NCBI RefSeq assembly: GCF_017742245.1
Contig: NZ_JAGHKO010000010.1
Span: 186,001 to 250,000 of the forward strand
DNA: 64,000 nt
Source of the DNA: Niastella soli
GTDB taxonomy: Bacteria > Bacteroidota > Bacteroidia > Chitinophagales > Chitinophagaceae
Direction: 5' to 3'
In this document: positions 1 to 8,671 of the stretch, piece by piece
Layout of the letters: every line of letters starts with the position of its first letter
Numbering within the stretch: position 1 is the first letter of the stretch
The notes under the pieces: model-generated
Seen by the model: only the letters and a program-made list of their open reading frames with translations
What the model was told of the DNA's origin: nothing
Databases searched by the model: none
Position numbers and translations under genes: made by a program

Positions 1-672
1 GAGCGCACCACCATGGAAGCAGCCCATCAGGTGGTGAATATGCTTTTTAAAAGAAATGTGGTTAAGAAGATCACGATCATTAAAATTCCCCGCCGCCGGG
101 ATTACATGCATATCGATACCATTTTCACCCAGGTAAAACGCAATGTATGGGTAATGTTGGGCGCCTTTAGTAAAAAAGTAATAAAACACGAAGGCGCTGA
201 CCCGGTAGAACGAATCCTGGAAGGCAATAAAAAAGAAGACAAGATCAGGATCATCCAGTTCAAGAAAAAGGACCCTGAAAACCCGGTTTTCTTCGATAAC
301 CTGGAAGACCTGTTGACGGATATCAGCGAGAACGATCTCGATTGCAAGGAGAAGGTAAAATTCATTTATTCCGGTAACAATAAGTTCCCCTTCGACACCC
401 GGGAACAATGGACGGACAGCTGTAACCTGCTGGCATTGAAAGAAGGTGTGGTATTGGGTTACGATCGCAACGATAAAACAGTGGAAGCCTTCCGCGATGC
501 TGGTTTTACTATTGTACAGGTTAAAGACCTGCTCGATCAGTTTGAAAAAGAGGAAGCAACCCCCGATGAGCTGGAAGATACACTTATTCTGATACCATCG
601 GCCGAGTTGTCACGCGCCCGGGGCGGTTTTCATTGTATGAGCATGCCCCTGTTAAGAGAAGATATTGATTAA
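1..672 (+). CDS. Arginine deiminase-family hydrolase, 3' part only
   Basis: The reading frame is open from base 1, so the true start lies outside the window; 223 residues are visible. Two signatures of the guanidino-group hydrolase/amidinotransferase fold can be read: MHIDT (His about residue 37), matching the catalytic HxD of arginine deiminases, and RGGFHCMSM near the C-terminus, which carries the nucleophilic Cys. The family hydrolyses arginine to citrulline and ammonia through a Cys-linked intermediate. The next gene, ctlX, starts 19 bp downstream and belongs to the same fold, so the two probably form an arginine/citrulline catabolic pair. Family assignment is firm; the exact substrate (arginine or a methylated or related guanidine) is inferred. 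Confidence 0.85.
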   Translation, partial: ERTTMEAAHQVVNMLFKRNVVKKITIIKIPRRRDYMHIDTIFTQVKRNVWVMLGAFSKKVIKHEGADPVERILEGNKKEDKIRIIQFKKKDPENPVFFDNLEDLLTDISENDLDCKEKVKFIYSGNNKFPFDTREQWTDSCNLLALKEGVVLGYDRNDKTVEAFRDAGFTIVQVKDLLDQFEKEEATPDELEDTLILIPSAELSRARGGFHCMSMPLLREDID

Positions 673-691
673 CTTTTCAGCAATTATTACC

Positions 692-1603
692 ATGCAAACA
701 ACTTCACATATATTGATGATACGGCCGGTGAATTTTGGCTTTAATGCCCAAACGGCTGTAAACAATGCATTTCAGGTAGCAGGCGAAGATATTGCTACCC
801 AGGAAAAGGCGGAACTGGAGTTTGACAATTTTGTAACGGCACTTCGCTCACATGGCGTTTTTGTATCTGTTATAAACGATACGCCCGAACCACATACGCC
901 TGACTCAATTTTCCCCAACAACTGGATCTCATTCCATGACCCCGAGACCATCTGCTTGTATCCCATGTTCGCTGAAAACCGGCGACAGGAACGCAAACCG
1001 GCTGTTATTCACCACCTGAAACAACTGTTTACCGTAACCAACACGCTTGATTTCACTGGTTACGAAAAGGAGGACCTGTTTCTGGAAGGTACCGGCAGCA
1101 TGGTATTGGACCGCGACAACAAGATTGCTTATGCCTGTCTGTCGCCCCGCACGCACCAAAAGGTATTGGATGATTTTTGTAAAAAGATGGGCTACCGACC
1201 TGTATTATTTACTTCCGTTGATGGCCGTGGTCAGGCAGTTTACCATACCAATGTGATCATGTGTGTGGCCGACCGGTTTGTAGTGATCTGTTTGGACTCA
1301 TTGCCCAACCATGAAGAAAATAAAATGGTGCAGGAAATGATTGGCAATACCGGCAAAGAACTCATCCGCATCAGCCTTGAACAAATGAATCACTTTGCCG
1401 GCAACATGTTACAGGTGCACGACAAAGCCGGTGAAAAACTGCTGGTGATGTCGAGCCAGGCCTATAACTCGTTACAGCCAGCACAAATAAAAAAACTGGA
1501 AAGCTATAACCGCATTTTGCATGCGCCATTAACTACCATTGAAACCAATGGCGGAGGCAGCGCCCGTTGTATGATGGCCGAGGTTTTCCTGAAAAGGCAA
1601 TAA
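692..1603 (+). CDS. ctlX: Citrulline utilization hydrolase CtlX (amidinotransferase fold)
   Basis: 303 residues from the ATG at 692; an in-frame TTG at 665 would overlap the previous gene and adds no conserved sequence, so I prefer 692. Motifs: FPNNW (74-78), EGTGS (132-136), YHTNV with a probable catalytic His (184-188) and GGGSARCM near the C-terminus with the nucleophile Cys293. This is the pattern of CtlX, a hydrolase of the arginine deiminase superfamily linked to citrulline use. Following directly on an arginine deiminase-family gene, it suggests stepwise use of arginine and citrulline as nitrogen source. Family membership is well supported by motifs; the precise reaction is from family knowledge. 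Confidence 0.85.
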   Translation: MQTTSHILMIRPVNFGFNAQTAVNNAFQVAGEDIATQEKAELEFDNFVTALRSHGVFVSVINDTPEPHTPDSIFPNNWISFHDPETICLYPMFAENRRQERKPAVIHHLKQLFTVTNTLDFTGYEKEDLFLEGTGSMVLDRDNKIAYACLSPRTHQKVLDDFCKKMGYRPVLFTSVDGRGQAVYHTNVIMCVADRFVVICLDSLPNHEENKMVQEMIGNTGKELIRISLEQMNHFAGNMLQVHDKAGEKLLVMSSQAYNSLQPAQIKKLESYNRILHAPLTTIETNGGGSARCMMAEVFLKRQ

Positions 1604-1653
1604 TTATTTAGTTGAAAGTCTAAAGTTCAAAGCTTCGAGTTCCGGGTTTATCA

Positions 1654-1765
1654 GTTTGTGGTTTGAAGTTTATAGTTTGTGGTTCTTTTCAATCGGGCAT
1701 TCTCAATTAATTGCGAGCCTCAAAGCGCGGCAGCAACCTCAAACAACAAACGTCAAACCATAAAC
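1654..1765. repeat. Intergenic word array with inverted arms
   Basis: The left arm (1654-1682) repeats words like GTTTGTGG, GTTTGAA and GTTTATA. The right arm (1740-1765) is a close reverse complement (words CAAACAA, CAAACGT, CAAACCATAAAC). The core of about 55 bp between them is not repetitive. It fills the gap between the convergent ctlX and RmlD-like genes and could fold as a long imperfect hairpin. Same architecture as other arrays in the window. Confidence 0.6.
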
Positions 1766-1778
1766 TTGCAATTGCTCA

Positions 1779-2663
1779 TCACATCAACTCCAGTCCTTCA
1801 TCAAACGACATAGGCTCATACCCTAGTTCCTTTCTTGCTTTCTCAATAATAAACCCGGTCTTTAATGGCCGGCGGCCAGGCTGTTTAAAAGTTGAAGCAT
1901 CTACCTTAACGATCTTTCCTGCATCGAGGTGGAATTTTTGTGCGGTCTTAATTGCCATATCATAAGGCGTTAACCAGTCTTTACCTGAGATATGATAAAT
2001 ACCTGTCGCCTTTTGTTCAATGATAAGCGCAATACCATTGGCAAGGTCCCCCACATAAGTAGGTGTACGTACCTGATCACTTACAACCTGAATGGTTTTG
2101 CCCTGTTCAAGGCTTTCCTTAACCCAGCTTACAATATTGCTGCGGGTACCTTTTAATAAATTGCCATAAACCAAACAGGTGCGTACAATAGCAAATGGAA
2201 CGTCGCTTGTTTGCACCATGCTTTCCGCCTGCAGTTTGGTAAACCCATACAGGCTGATGGGATTGGTATCTTCCTCTTCACTATAATTTCCTTTCTCCCC
2301 ATCAAACACAAAATCGGTGGAGATATAAATGAAGTGACTGCTAAAAGTTTCAGCATCGGTTAAGATCTGTGCAGTGCCCTGTACGTTGATGCGTTCACAT
2401 TGTTCAGGCTGTAACTCACAATCATCAACCTGTGTCATGGCAGCTGCATGCACCACTACATCAGGTTTTTCGCGGTTCATGATGGCATAGGTATCAAACG
2501 CATTAGCAATATCCATTGAATGATAGGTGTAATTACCAGCCGGTTCAAACGGTAACCTCGATTCGCCGCGACTGGTGGCCACTACCTGATAATTTTTATC
2601 GAGTAATAATTTGGTAAGATGCTGCCCAAGTAGTCCGTTAGCTCCGGTGATTAACACTTTCAT
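1779..2663 (-). CDS. SDR-family sugar-nucleotide reductase, RmlD-like (dTDP-4-dehydrorhamnose reductase type)
   Basis: 294 residues, usual length for RmlD. The N-terminus has the Rossmann dinucleotide motif GANGLLG (7-13); STDFVFDG (115-122) and YGFTK (Tyr139/Lys143) give the Ser/Tyr/Lys active site of extended short-chain reductases. RmlD reduces dTDP-4-dehydro-rhamnose to dTDP-rhamnose with NAD(P)H. No rmlA, rmlB or rmlC lies nearby, so a role in rhamnose synthesis cannot be confirmed from context; it could reduce another nucleotide sugar. It stands alone, convergent with ctlX and divergent from pfkA. Confidence 0.8.
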   Translation of the reverse strand: MKVLITGANGLLGQHLTKLLLDKNYQVVATSRGESRLPFEPAGNYTYHSMDIANAFDTYAIMNREKPDVVVHAAAMTQVDDCELQPEQCERINVQGTAQILTDAETFSSHFIYISTDFVFDGEKGNYSEEEDTNPISLYGFTKLQAESMVQTSDVPFAIVRTCLVYGNLLKGTRSNIVSWVKESLEQGKTIQVVSDQVRTPTYVGDLANGIALIIEQKATGIYHISGKDWLTPYDMAIKTAQKFHLDAGKIVKVDASTFKQPGRRPLKTGFIIEKARKELGYEPMSFDEGLELM

Positions 2664-3006
2664 TTGATAATTTATTATTTCGTTTTATTTCAATTGCAAT
2701 AAACTCAATTTCTTTACACCATTCTTTATAACACATTCATTATCTTGAAGCGGAATTGGGTTTTCACCTAACAACTGCTAAACCTTTTTCCTATATAAAA
2801 CCGCAATAATGGTTAAAAAAAATAGTGTTTCACAAAAAAAGCATCATTTTACAAAGCAATTTTAGTGTTTTTTTGAGTCAGTGTGTACTTAATACGTGTA
2901 TCAAAACAAAACCTTATTTTTGGGCCGCCTTTCCAAAAGTTGGTAGACAGCCTTTAACGAATTCCTTTGCAGATCAGAAGATTTTTAAATAAAACAGATT
3001 TTATTC
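2664..3006 (+). promoter_or_regulatory. Divergent intergenic region with probable pfkA promoter
   Basis: No coding sequence is seen in this 343-bp AT-rich gap between the RmlD-like gene and pfkA. TATTTTTG at 2915-2922 matches the Bacteroidota -7 box TAnnTTTG and would give a leader of about 80 nt before pfkA. A clear TTG (-33) at the expected distance was not found, so the call is tentative. Confidence 0.4.
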
Positions 3007-3990
3007 ATGGCAAAAAAGGTGACTAAAATCGGTGTACTTACCTCAGGAGGTGATTCTCCGGGTATGAACGCCGCCATACGGGCAGTTGTGAGAACCGGAA
3101 ATTATTATGGATTGGAAGTGTTTGGTATCATGCGCGGTTATAGCGGAATTATTGATAATGATATTGTCCCTATGCACTCGCGCAGTGTGGCCAATATTAT
3201 TCAACGCGGTGGAACCATCCTTAAAACAGCCAGGTGCAAGGAATTCTTTACTCCCGAAGGACGATTGAAAGCTTACAACAACCTTAAAAAACTGGGTATC
3301 GATGGCCTGGTGATCATTGGCGGTGACGGTTCTTTCCGTGGCGCCGATATCTTCAGCCGCGAGTTCGACATCCCCTGTATCGGGTTACCCGGCACTATCG
3401 ATAAGGACATTGCCGGTACCGATTTTACTATTGGTTTTGATACAGCTGTAAATACTGCCGTTGAGGCAATTGATAAAATTCGCGATACAGCCGATGCTCA
3501 CGACCGTTTGTTCATTATTGAAGTAATGGGCCGTGATGCCGGATATATTGCCCTGCATAGCGGTATTGCCACCGGTGCTGAACATATTTTGATACCCGAA
3601 CGTAAAACGGATATTGAAGAACTGGTAGCCTCATTGCAGGAAAAAGAACGCCGCAAAAAACTGGTGAACATGGTGGTAGTGGCCGAAGGTGATGAGTTTG
3701 GCGGCGCTAATGAAGTAGCCAAAGTGGTGAAAGAACGCCTGCCAACAACGGATACCAGGGTTTGTATTCTGGGGCACATTCAACGTGGTGGCTCTCCTAC
3801 CTGTTTAGACAGGCTTATTGCCAGCCGTATGGGTTATGCAGCCGTAGAATCATTGCTCGAAGGCCGGCATAATGTAATGGTGGGCATTTTGAACAACCGC
3901 ATGCATTATACTCTGTTGGAAAGAGCGGTGAAATCAAAACAGAAGATCAGTGAAGAATGGATTAAGATTGTAAAGATCCTGGCAAGCTAA
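3007..3990 (+). CDS. pfkA: ATP-dependent 6-phosphofructokinase
   Basis: 327 residues, normal for bacterial PfkA. GGDSPGMNAA (from residue 14), GGDGS (105-109, nucleotide binding), PGTIDKD (128-134, with catalytic Asp132), MGRDAG (174-179) and GHIQRGGSP are all present. The GGDGS form indicates an ATP rather than pyrophosphate enzyme. It phosphorylates fructose 6-phosphate to the 1,6-bisphosphate in the cytosol. pyk follows after 68 bp on the same strand with a terminator only after pyk, so the two irreversible glycolytic steps are probably co-transcribed. Confidence 0.97.
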   Translation: MAKKVTKIGVLTSGGDSPGMNAAIRAVVRTGNYYGLEVFGIMRGYSGIIDNDIVPMHSRSVANIIQRGGTILKTARCKEFFTPEGRLKAYNNLKKLGIDGLVIIGGDGSFRGADIFSREFDIPCIGLPGTIDKDIAGTDFTIGFDTAVNTAVEAIDKIRDTADAHDRLFIIEVMGRDAGYIALHSGIATGAEHILIPERKTDIEELVASLQEKERRKKLVNMVVVAEGDEFGGANEVAKVVKERLPTTDTRVCILGHIQRGGSPTCLDRLIASRMGYAAVESLLEGRHNVMVGILNNRMHYTLLERAVKSKQKISEEWIKIVKILAS

Positions 3991-4058
3991 CCGGTTTTGA
4001 CCTATCTTGAAATCCTGTATCGAATAAACCTGAATTTTAGAATCAAGAAACAAATACA

Positions 4059-5552
4059 ATGGCAAGAGATATTACCAAGTACCTGCACAATGAAATGGAT
4101 AAGGAAGCAGGCATTCAACATAGTACACATAGAACCAAAATTGTAGCTACCGTAGGACCTGCCTGTGACACGTATGAGAAACTGCTGGAGCTGGTAAAAG
4201 CTGGGGTTAATATTTTCCGCCTGAACTTCTCACACGGCACACACGAAAACAAAGCCCAGATCATTGAGCATATCCGTGCCATTAATTCAAAAGAACCATA
4301 CAACATTTCGATACTGGCCGATTTACAGGGACCCAAATTACGGGTAGGTGAAATTGAGAATGGCGCCCTGTTGATTGAACCCGGCGATATACTCACCTTC
4401 ACTTCTAAAGAAAAGGTAGTTGGTACAAAAGAAAAGATCTATGTAAGCTATCCAAACCTGCACGAAGATGTGGAAGTAGGCAATAAGATCATGATCGACG
4501 ATGGCAAGCTGGAAGTAGTGGTAATTGAGATTACCAAAGCCGGTGATGTTAAAGTAAAAGTTACCTATGGTGGTTTGCTGCTTCCTAAAAAAGGCGTGAA
4601 CCTGCCAGATACCAAGATCTCCCTGCCCGCCTTAACTGAAAAAGACCTGGCTGACCTGGATTTTATCATTGGCCAGCAGGTTGACTGGATTGCCCTTTCT
4701 TTTGTGCGTAAATCAGAAGATATCGTCGATCTGAAAAGAAGATTGCTTGAAGCCAACAGCAAATCGAAAGTTATTGCCAAAATAGAAATGCCTTCTGCCC
4801 TGGTTGACCTCCGTAACATTATTCTGGAATCAGATGGTGTAATGGTGGCCCGTGGAGACCTCGGAGTGGAACTGCCGGTTGAAAAAGTTCCGATGGCACA
4901 ACGGGATATTATCCGTAAATGTATCCACCGCGCCAAACCGGTGATCGTAGCTACCCAGATGATGGAAAGCATGATCGACCGCGTAAAACCCAACCGCAGC
5001 GAGATCACCGATGTGGCCAATGCTGTACTGGAAGGTGCTGATGCCGTGATGCTGAGTGGCGAAACCGCTACTGGTAAACACCCGGCCCTGGTTGTTGAGA
5101 CCATGCGCAAGATCATTTTGGAAGTGGAGCGTACCGAATACCGTTATAACCGCGAAGAAGACCTGAAACCCTTGCCGCACTCGCCTTCTTTCTTAAGCGA
5201 CGCCATTTGTTATAATGGTTGTAAGCTGGCAAAAGATACCAAAGCCGATGCGCTGATCGGTATGACGCAAAGCGGCTACACCGCATTCGTGCTTAGCAGC
5301 TACCGTCCTTATTCGCCTTTATACATCTTCACTAAAGAAAGAACGCTGGTAAATCAGCTGAGCTTAAGCTGGGGCGTGCGTGCCTTCTTTTATGATGAAG
5401 AAGAAAGCCTTGACGATATCATGTTCGACCAGATCAGGATCCTGAAAGAAAGAGGATTTCTTAAGACCGGTGATGTAGTGGTGAATACAGGTAGTACACC
5501 GGTGCATCTGCATATTCCTACCAACGTAGTGAAGATCACAAAGGTTGACTAA
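4059..5552 (+). CDS. pyk: Pyruvate kinase
   Basis: 497 residues. KIVATVGPAC (27-36) and RLNFSHG (54-60) begin the TIM barrel; KIEMPSAL holds the catalytic Lys region, MVARGDLGVEL and ATQMMESM follow, and the signature SEITDVANAVLEGADAV is intact. The C-terminal regulatory domain ends with NTGSTP and VVKITKV. It converts phosphoenolpyruvate and ADP to pyruvate and ATP. About 25 residues precede the first conserved strand; the upstream ATG at 4059 is kept because no better start is seen. Likely cotranscribed with pfkA and ended by the hairpin at 5576. Confidence 0.97.
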   Translation: MARDITKYLHNEMDKEAGIQHSTHRTKIVATVGPACDTYEKLLELVKAGVNIFRLNFSHGTHENKAQIIEHIRAINSKEPYNISILADLQGPKLRVGEIENGALLIEPGDILTFTSKEKVVGTKEKIYVSYPNLHEDVEVGNKIMIDDGKLEVVVIEITKAGDVKVKVTYGGLLLPKKGVNLPDTKISLPALTEKDLADLDFIIGQQVDWIALSFVRKSEDIVDLKRRLLEANSKSKVIAKIEMPSALVDLRNIILESDGVMVARGDLGVELPVEKVPMAQRDIIRKCIHRAKPVIVATQMMESMIDRVKPNRSEITDVANAVLEGADAVMLSGETATGKHPALVVETMRKIILEVERTEYRYNREEDLKPLPHSPSFLSDAICYNGCKLAKDTKADALIGMTQSGYTAFVLSSYRPYSPLYIFTKERTLVNQLSLSWGVRAFFYDEEESLDDIMFDQIRILKERGFLKTGDVVVNTGSTPVHLHIPTNVVKITKVD

Positions 5553-5575
5553 CGGCCTCCCTCATAATACTTAAT

Positions 5576-5610
5576 AAAAAATGGCACTTCTTTAGAAAGT
5601 GCCATTTTTT
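5576..5610 (+). terminator. Rho-independent terminator of pfkA-pyk
   Basis: Arms AAAAATGGCACTT and AAGTGCCATTTTT flank a short loop and run into a T tract, 24 bp after the pyk stop. The A-rich left arm means it could also act for the minus-strand gene ending at 5637. Confidence 0.9.
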
Positions 5611-5636
5611 ATTATTTACCATCAACCTTCAACCTT

Positions 5637-6641
5637 CTAGTTAAACTTCACCACCTCAAAATCCGATCCTTTTATTTTACCCAGCTTTTGCAGGTCATCA
5701 TTATTCCAGCGATCGTCAGGTGCACCAGTGATATACATGTTGCTGCCAATATCGGCCAGGATCAATCCATACTTCTTCATTGCTTTTAAAATGACCTGAT
5801 TGGTAGCAGAATAACTACTGATATCGAAGCTGTTTTTCAGGCGGATACGAGCGCCAAAAGGCAATGTATACTGGCCGCCGGTACTATTCACTTTATGACG
5901 GGCCGGAGAGATATAAGCGGGTTTTACATTGGATTTTTGCAAAGTAAACCGGATGGGGTGATCGATCTCGCCTTTCACTATCTCCTCATAGCGTACCAGT
6001 CCGGCAAAAATGGGTAACCCGGCTGCATCTGCTGAAGTATACCCTTCTTTACGCAGGGTATTTGTTTTCAGATCGAAGATGGCGCCCGATGAGGCCTCCC
6101 AATGATCGCTTTTTTTGGAAGCATTGTATAACTCATACAATACCTTGTTATCCTTATCAACAGCTATCACATGACTGTCGCCGCCCGTGCCATTGCCTTC
6201 AATAGGCGCATCCAGGGGTATAGCATATGGACCTGCATCGCTTTCATCGCCATACGCATCATCGTATTGATTTCCGCGAAAAGTTACCGGGTATTTTGTC
6301 TGGCCGCCGCAAACCACCACATAGGGAATACCAATAGGCGCACCATCCCACAGACCACTGCCAAAGTCGGCCTTTATAGCATAACTGCCCAGCGCTGTAA
6401 TGATCTGAGTATTATAGGGATCAATTGCGGCCTGGGAAATATCGGTTCGCCAGGGATTGTCGGCAGGGAAAATTGGGAAATTCTCAGCATCGGCTTTACT
6501 GACTGTACAGCCTGATTGATCACCGCCGCCACCGTTACCGGGGTCGTCCCCATTTTTATTGTCTTTCTTACAGGAAGCAGCAAGCAATACCAGGAGGGCA
6601 AATGCGGCAGTTTTTTTCGCCGCAAAGAAGCACGTTTTCAT
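5637..6641 (-). CDS. Secreted lipoprotein of unknown function
   Basis: 334 residues. A signal peptide ending LLAASC (Cys24) followed by KKD gives a lipoprotein with a Gly/Asp-rich spacer (about 28-42). The mature part has conserved-looking blocks NPWRTDIS, GDSHVIAVDKDN, LYELYNA, SGAIFDL, TSADAAGLPIFAGLVRYEE and a C-terminal MYITGAPDDRWN. I have an impression of similar secreted proteins in actinobacteria and Bacteroidota, but I know no assigned activity and cannot name a domain. The bulk is globular rather than repetitive. Transcribed away from pyk; upstream on the same strand is another envelope lipoprotein, separated by a terminator. Confidence 0.75.
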   Translation of the reverse strand: MKTCFFAAKKTAAFALLVLLAASCKKDNKNGDDPGNGGGGDQSGCTVSKADAENFPIFPADNPWRTDISQAAIDPYNTQIITALGSYAIKADFGSGLWDGAPIGIPYVVVCGGQTKYPVTFRGNQYDDAYGDESDAGPYAIPLDAPIEGNGTGGDSHVIAVDKDNKVLYELYNASKKSDHWEASSGAIFDLKTNTLRKEGYTSADAAGLPIFAGLVRYEEIVKGEIDHPIRFTLQKSNVKPAYISPARHKVNSTGGQYTLPFGARIRLKNSFDISSYSATNQVILKAMKKYGLILADIGSNMYITGAPDDRWNNDDLQKLGKIKGSDFEVVKFN

Positions 6642-6711
6642 ATGAACAGGGATTTATGGAGGCTTATTGAACAATAATTAAGCCATGTTTCAACTTTGAT
6701 TAGTATAAAAG

Positions 6712-6743
6712 AAATGGTCCCCCAACGAGCTGGGGGACCATTT
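6712..6743 (-). terminator. Terminator hairpin after the 6770-7816 gene
   Basis: Perfect 13-bp stem AAATGGTCCCCCA / TGGGGGACCATTT with a 6-nt loop, followed on the minus strand by a short T-rich stretch. It separates two minus-strand lipoprotein genes. Confidence 0.8.
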
Positions 6744-6769
6744 ACTAATATTTTATTTCCAATCTATAT

Positions 6770-7816
6770 TTACTGATACTGAATATAAATAGGTTGAGGT
6801 TTTAATTTCAATACTTCGGCCGGTGTTAAAACGCGGCTGTTTGGCTCACGCAGGTCATTCTTATAGAAAAGCTTGAAACCGGTAAACTGTACAGGTTCCT
6901 TATAACAGAACTGTTTATAGGTATTGAATTTACGGGCCTGGTGTCCCCAGCCATCCATATCCATAACAATCTGAACATCAGGCTGTAATTTGATCTGTTT
7001 GTAATTGGTGACCATCGCCTGGGTAAAGCGGTGCACTACCAGTATCTTAGGTGGCAGGTTGTTGGCTTTTACCAGATTGGCCAGGTAATCAGCTGTCCAG
7101 TTGATATCTGCCGCATCCATGGTACCGATCACCGAACCGGGTTTTTTGCCTGTTTTCATGGAGAACTCAGGGTCAATACCCAGGTGTACGTTTGGCATTT
7201 TCAGGTATTTTTCAAGTACCGGAATTTCCTCTGGGAGGGTACTTAGTGCAATTTGTACATCAAGAAATACCAGGGCATTCATTTTCTGCGCCATTTTTAT
7301 GGCCTTGTCTATCTGGGCCGTAGGCATGCGCAGGCGGTATTTACCGGCATCGCCAGGACTGCCCTGGGCAGTTGCAGCTATGTAGTGAATGGCGGGGATC
7401 ACTTCCACAGTAGTATCCGCGGCCTGCCATTTCTTTATTTCACCATTTAATTTTTCAATTACCACGTCTTCCGGGTATTCACCCAATACCCCCATTTTCT
7501 TGGAATAGAAATTACCATAGTAGGCTACAACGCGTTTAAAAGGAAAAATAGCCCCTACATTGGGATAGGCCCCTTTTACCGGCCATTTCCCACTTGTGTC
7601 GCCATTGGCATTCCAATTCAGTTTGGCAATGAATAAAGCAGTATCCAGTGGTGGTAAGGCGGGTTTTGCAACTTCTGTATCGCTTTTGGCACTACCATCC
7701 CCTTCGCCCGGAACTGTTTGTCCCTTGGCACTATTGGGTTTGCACATGGTGAAAGATAAAGTTGAAAGGGAAAGTACTAATAACGCACCTGTCCAACATA
7801 GGGCGGATTGCTTCAT
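6770..7816 (-). CDS. Putative envelope protein, TIM-barrel-like, unknown function
   Basis: 348 residues. The N-terminus is a hydrophobic signal followed by Cys25 and a low-complexity spacer (about 27-55). The lipobox is atypical (FTMC), so lipidation is uncertain. Alternating strand and helix segments (RVVAYYGNF, VEVIPAIHYIA, NALVFLDVQIA, NVHLGIDPEF, PKILVVHRF, VQIVMDMDGW) look like a (beta/alpha) barrel with acidic residues at strand ends, as in glycoside-hydrolase-like folds; this is inference from pattern only. It precedes the 5637-6641 lipoprotein on the same strand but a terminator lies between. Confidence 0.65.
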   Translation of the reverse strand: MKQSALCWTGALLVLSLSTLSFTMCKPNSAKGQTVPGEGDGSAKSDTEVAKPALPPLDTALFIAKLNWNANGDTSGKWPVKGAYPNVGAIFPFKRVVAYYGNFYSKKMGVLGEYPEDVVIEKLNGEIKKWQAADTTVEVIPAIHYIAATAQGSPGDAGKYRLRMPTAQIDKAIKMAQKMNALVFLDVQIALSTLPEEIPVLEKYLKMPNVHLGIDPEFSMKTGKKPGSVIGTMDAADINWTADYLANLVKANNLPPKILVVHRFTQAMVTNYKQIKLQPDVQIVMDMDGWGHQARKFNTYKQFCYKEPVQFTGFKLFYKNDLREPNSRVLTPAEVLKLKPQPIYIQYQ

Positions 7817-8133
7817 GGTAATTGATTTTTTAACAGATGGCCAAGAGGCCTTTTTGGTGATTTATAAGTTGCTCTACAGAAAGGTGTAAAGGTCGGGTAA
7901 TTTGTTAACAACGCACTAGGTGTTAATATATTTTAGCAGTTTATTGGATTACCAGTTAGCAGTTTCCTGTATTATCTGGATATCGGCTATTCAGAATTTA
8001 ATGCTTAACAACGCCGTTTACTGGCAAAAACCAGTGTAACTTTATAGGGCGTTAACCATTCAACGGGCAAACTCAGTTAATAGTCAATGGGTTTACCCAT
8101 TACCAATTTTGCAAATCTTTTAAATTGGTTGCC
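7817..8133. other. Divergent intergenic region
   Basis: 317 bp between a minus-strand and a plus-strand gene. No coding signal. Short TTAACAACGC-like words recur (near 7906, 8007 and, inverted, near 8049) and could be operator sites; a small hairpin TACTGG/CCAGTG lies near 8020-8036. Nothing can be assigned. Confidence 0.4.
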
Positions 8134-8565
8134 ATGAATACGCTTCAACAAATTCACCGGTGGAGCCTCGCCCACCACCCCCGCTGGCTGGTTGTATTAC
8201 GGGTAGCATTAGGGGTCTGTCTCTTTTTTAAAGGTATCTTCTTTCTGGCGAATACGTCTACTCTTCAGGAGTTGGTTCAGGGCAGCGTGGTTGCCAACCG
8301 GAGCGACTGGATGGTGATCTTCATTACGTGGTCTCACCTACTGGGCGGCTTTTTGATCATTATCGGATTGTTGACCCGATGGGCAGCTTTGCTGAATGTG
8401 CCGATATTAATGGGCGCCGTGATTTTCATCAATACCCAACGGGATTCATTTGGCAATTTTGAACTGCCCTTTGCCTTTATTGTGTTGGCAATGCTGATCT
8501 TTTTCCTGATTGAAGGGGGCGGCCCTATTTCGCTCGACAATTTTTTCAGTAAGCATCAGGCCTAA
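8134..8565 (+). CDS. DoxX family membrane protein
   Basis: 143 residues from the ATG at 8134 (a TTG at 8125 is in frame but less likely). Four hydrophobic segments: LVVLRVALGVCLFFKGIFFL, a second around WMVIFITWSHLLGGFLIIIG, a third around LLNVPILMGAVIFI, and a last one LPFAFIVLAMLIFFLIEGGG. The RxxLGxxxFxKG start and the HLLGG motif in helix 2 are typical of DoxX/DoxD-like proteins, whose role is poorly defined and often linked to quinone or sulfur redox. No partner gene is adjacent, so no specific function is proposed. Confidence 0.8.
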   Translation: MNTLQQIHRWSLAHHPRWLVVLRVALGVCLFFKGIFFLANTSTLQELVQGSVVANRSDWMVIFITWSHLLGGFLIIIGLLTRWAALLNVPILMGAVIFINTQRDSFGNFELPFAFIVLAMLIFFLIEGGGPISLDNFFSKHQA

Positions 8566-8570
8566 AGGCC

Positions 8571-8649
8571 GAAGTAAGAGGTAGGAAGTACGAAGTAAGA
8601 GGTTCCCGAATGCTGAAATCTCCTACTTCTTACGTCATACCTTACTTCA
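8571..8649. repeat. Inverted-arm word array between convergent genes
   Basis: Left arm 8571-8603 is built from GAAGTAAGAG and GTAGGAAGTAC words; right arm 8621-8649 is the imperfect reverse complement (CCTACTTC, TTACGTCATACC, TTACTTC). The core is about 17 bp. It starts 5 bp after the doxX-like stop and ends 22 bp before the queD stop, so it may work as a bidirectional terminator. Confidence 0.65.
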
Positions 8650-8671
8650 TCAACTTTGAAATCAGATTTAT

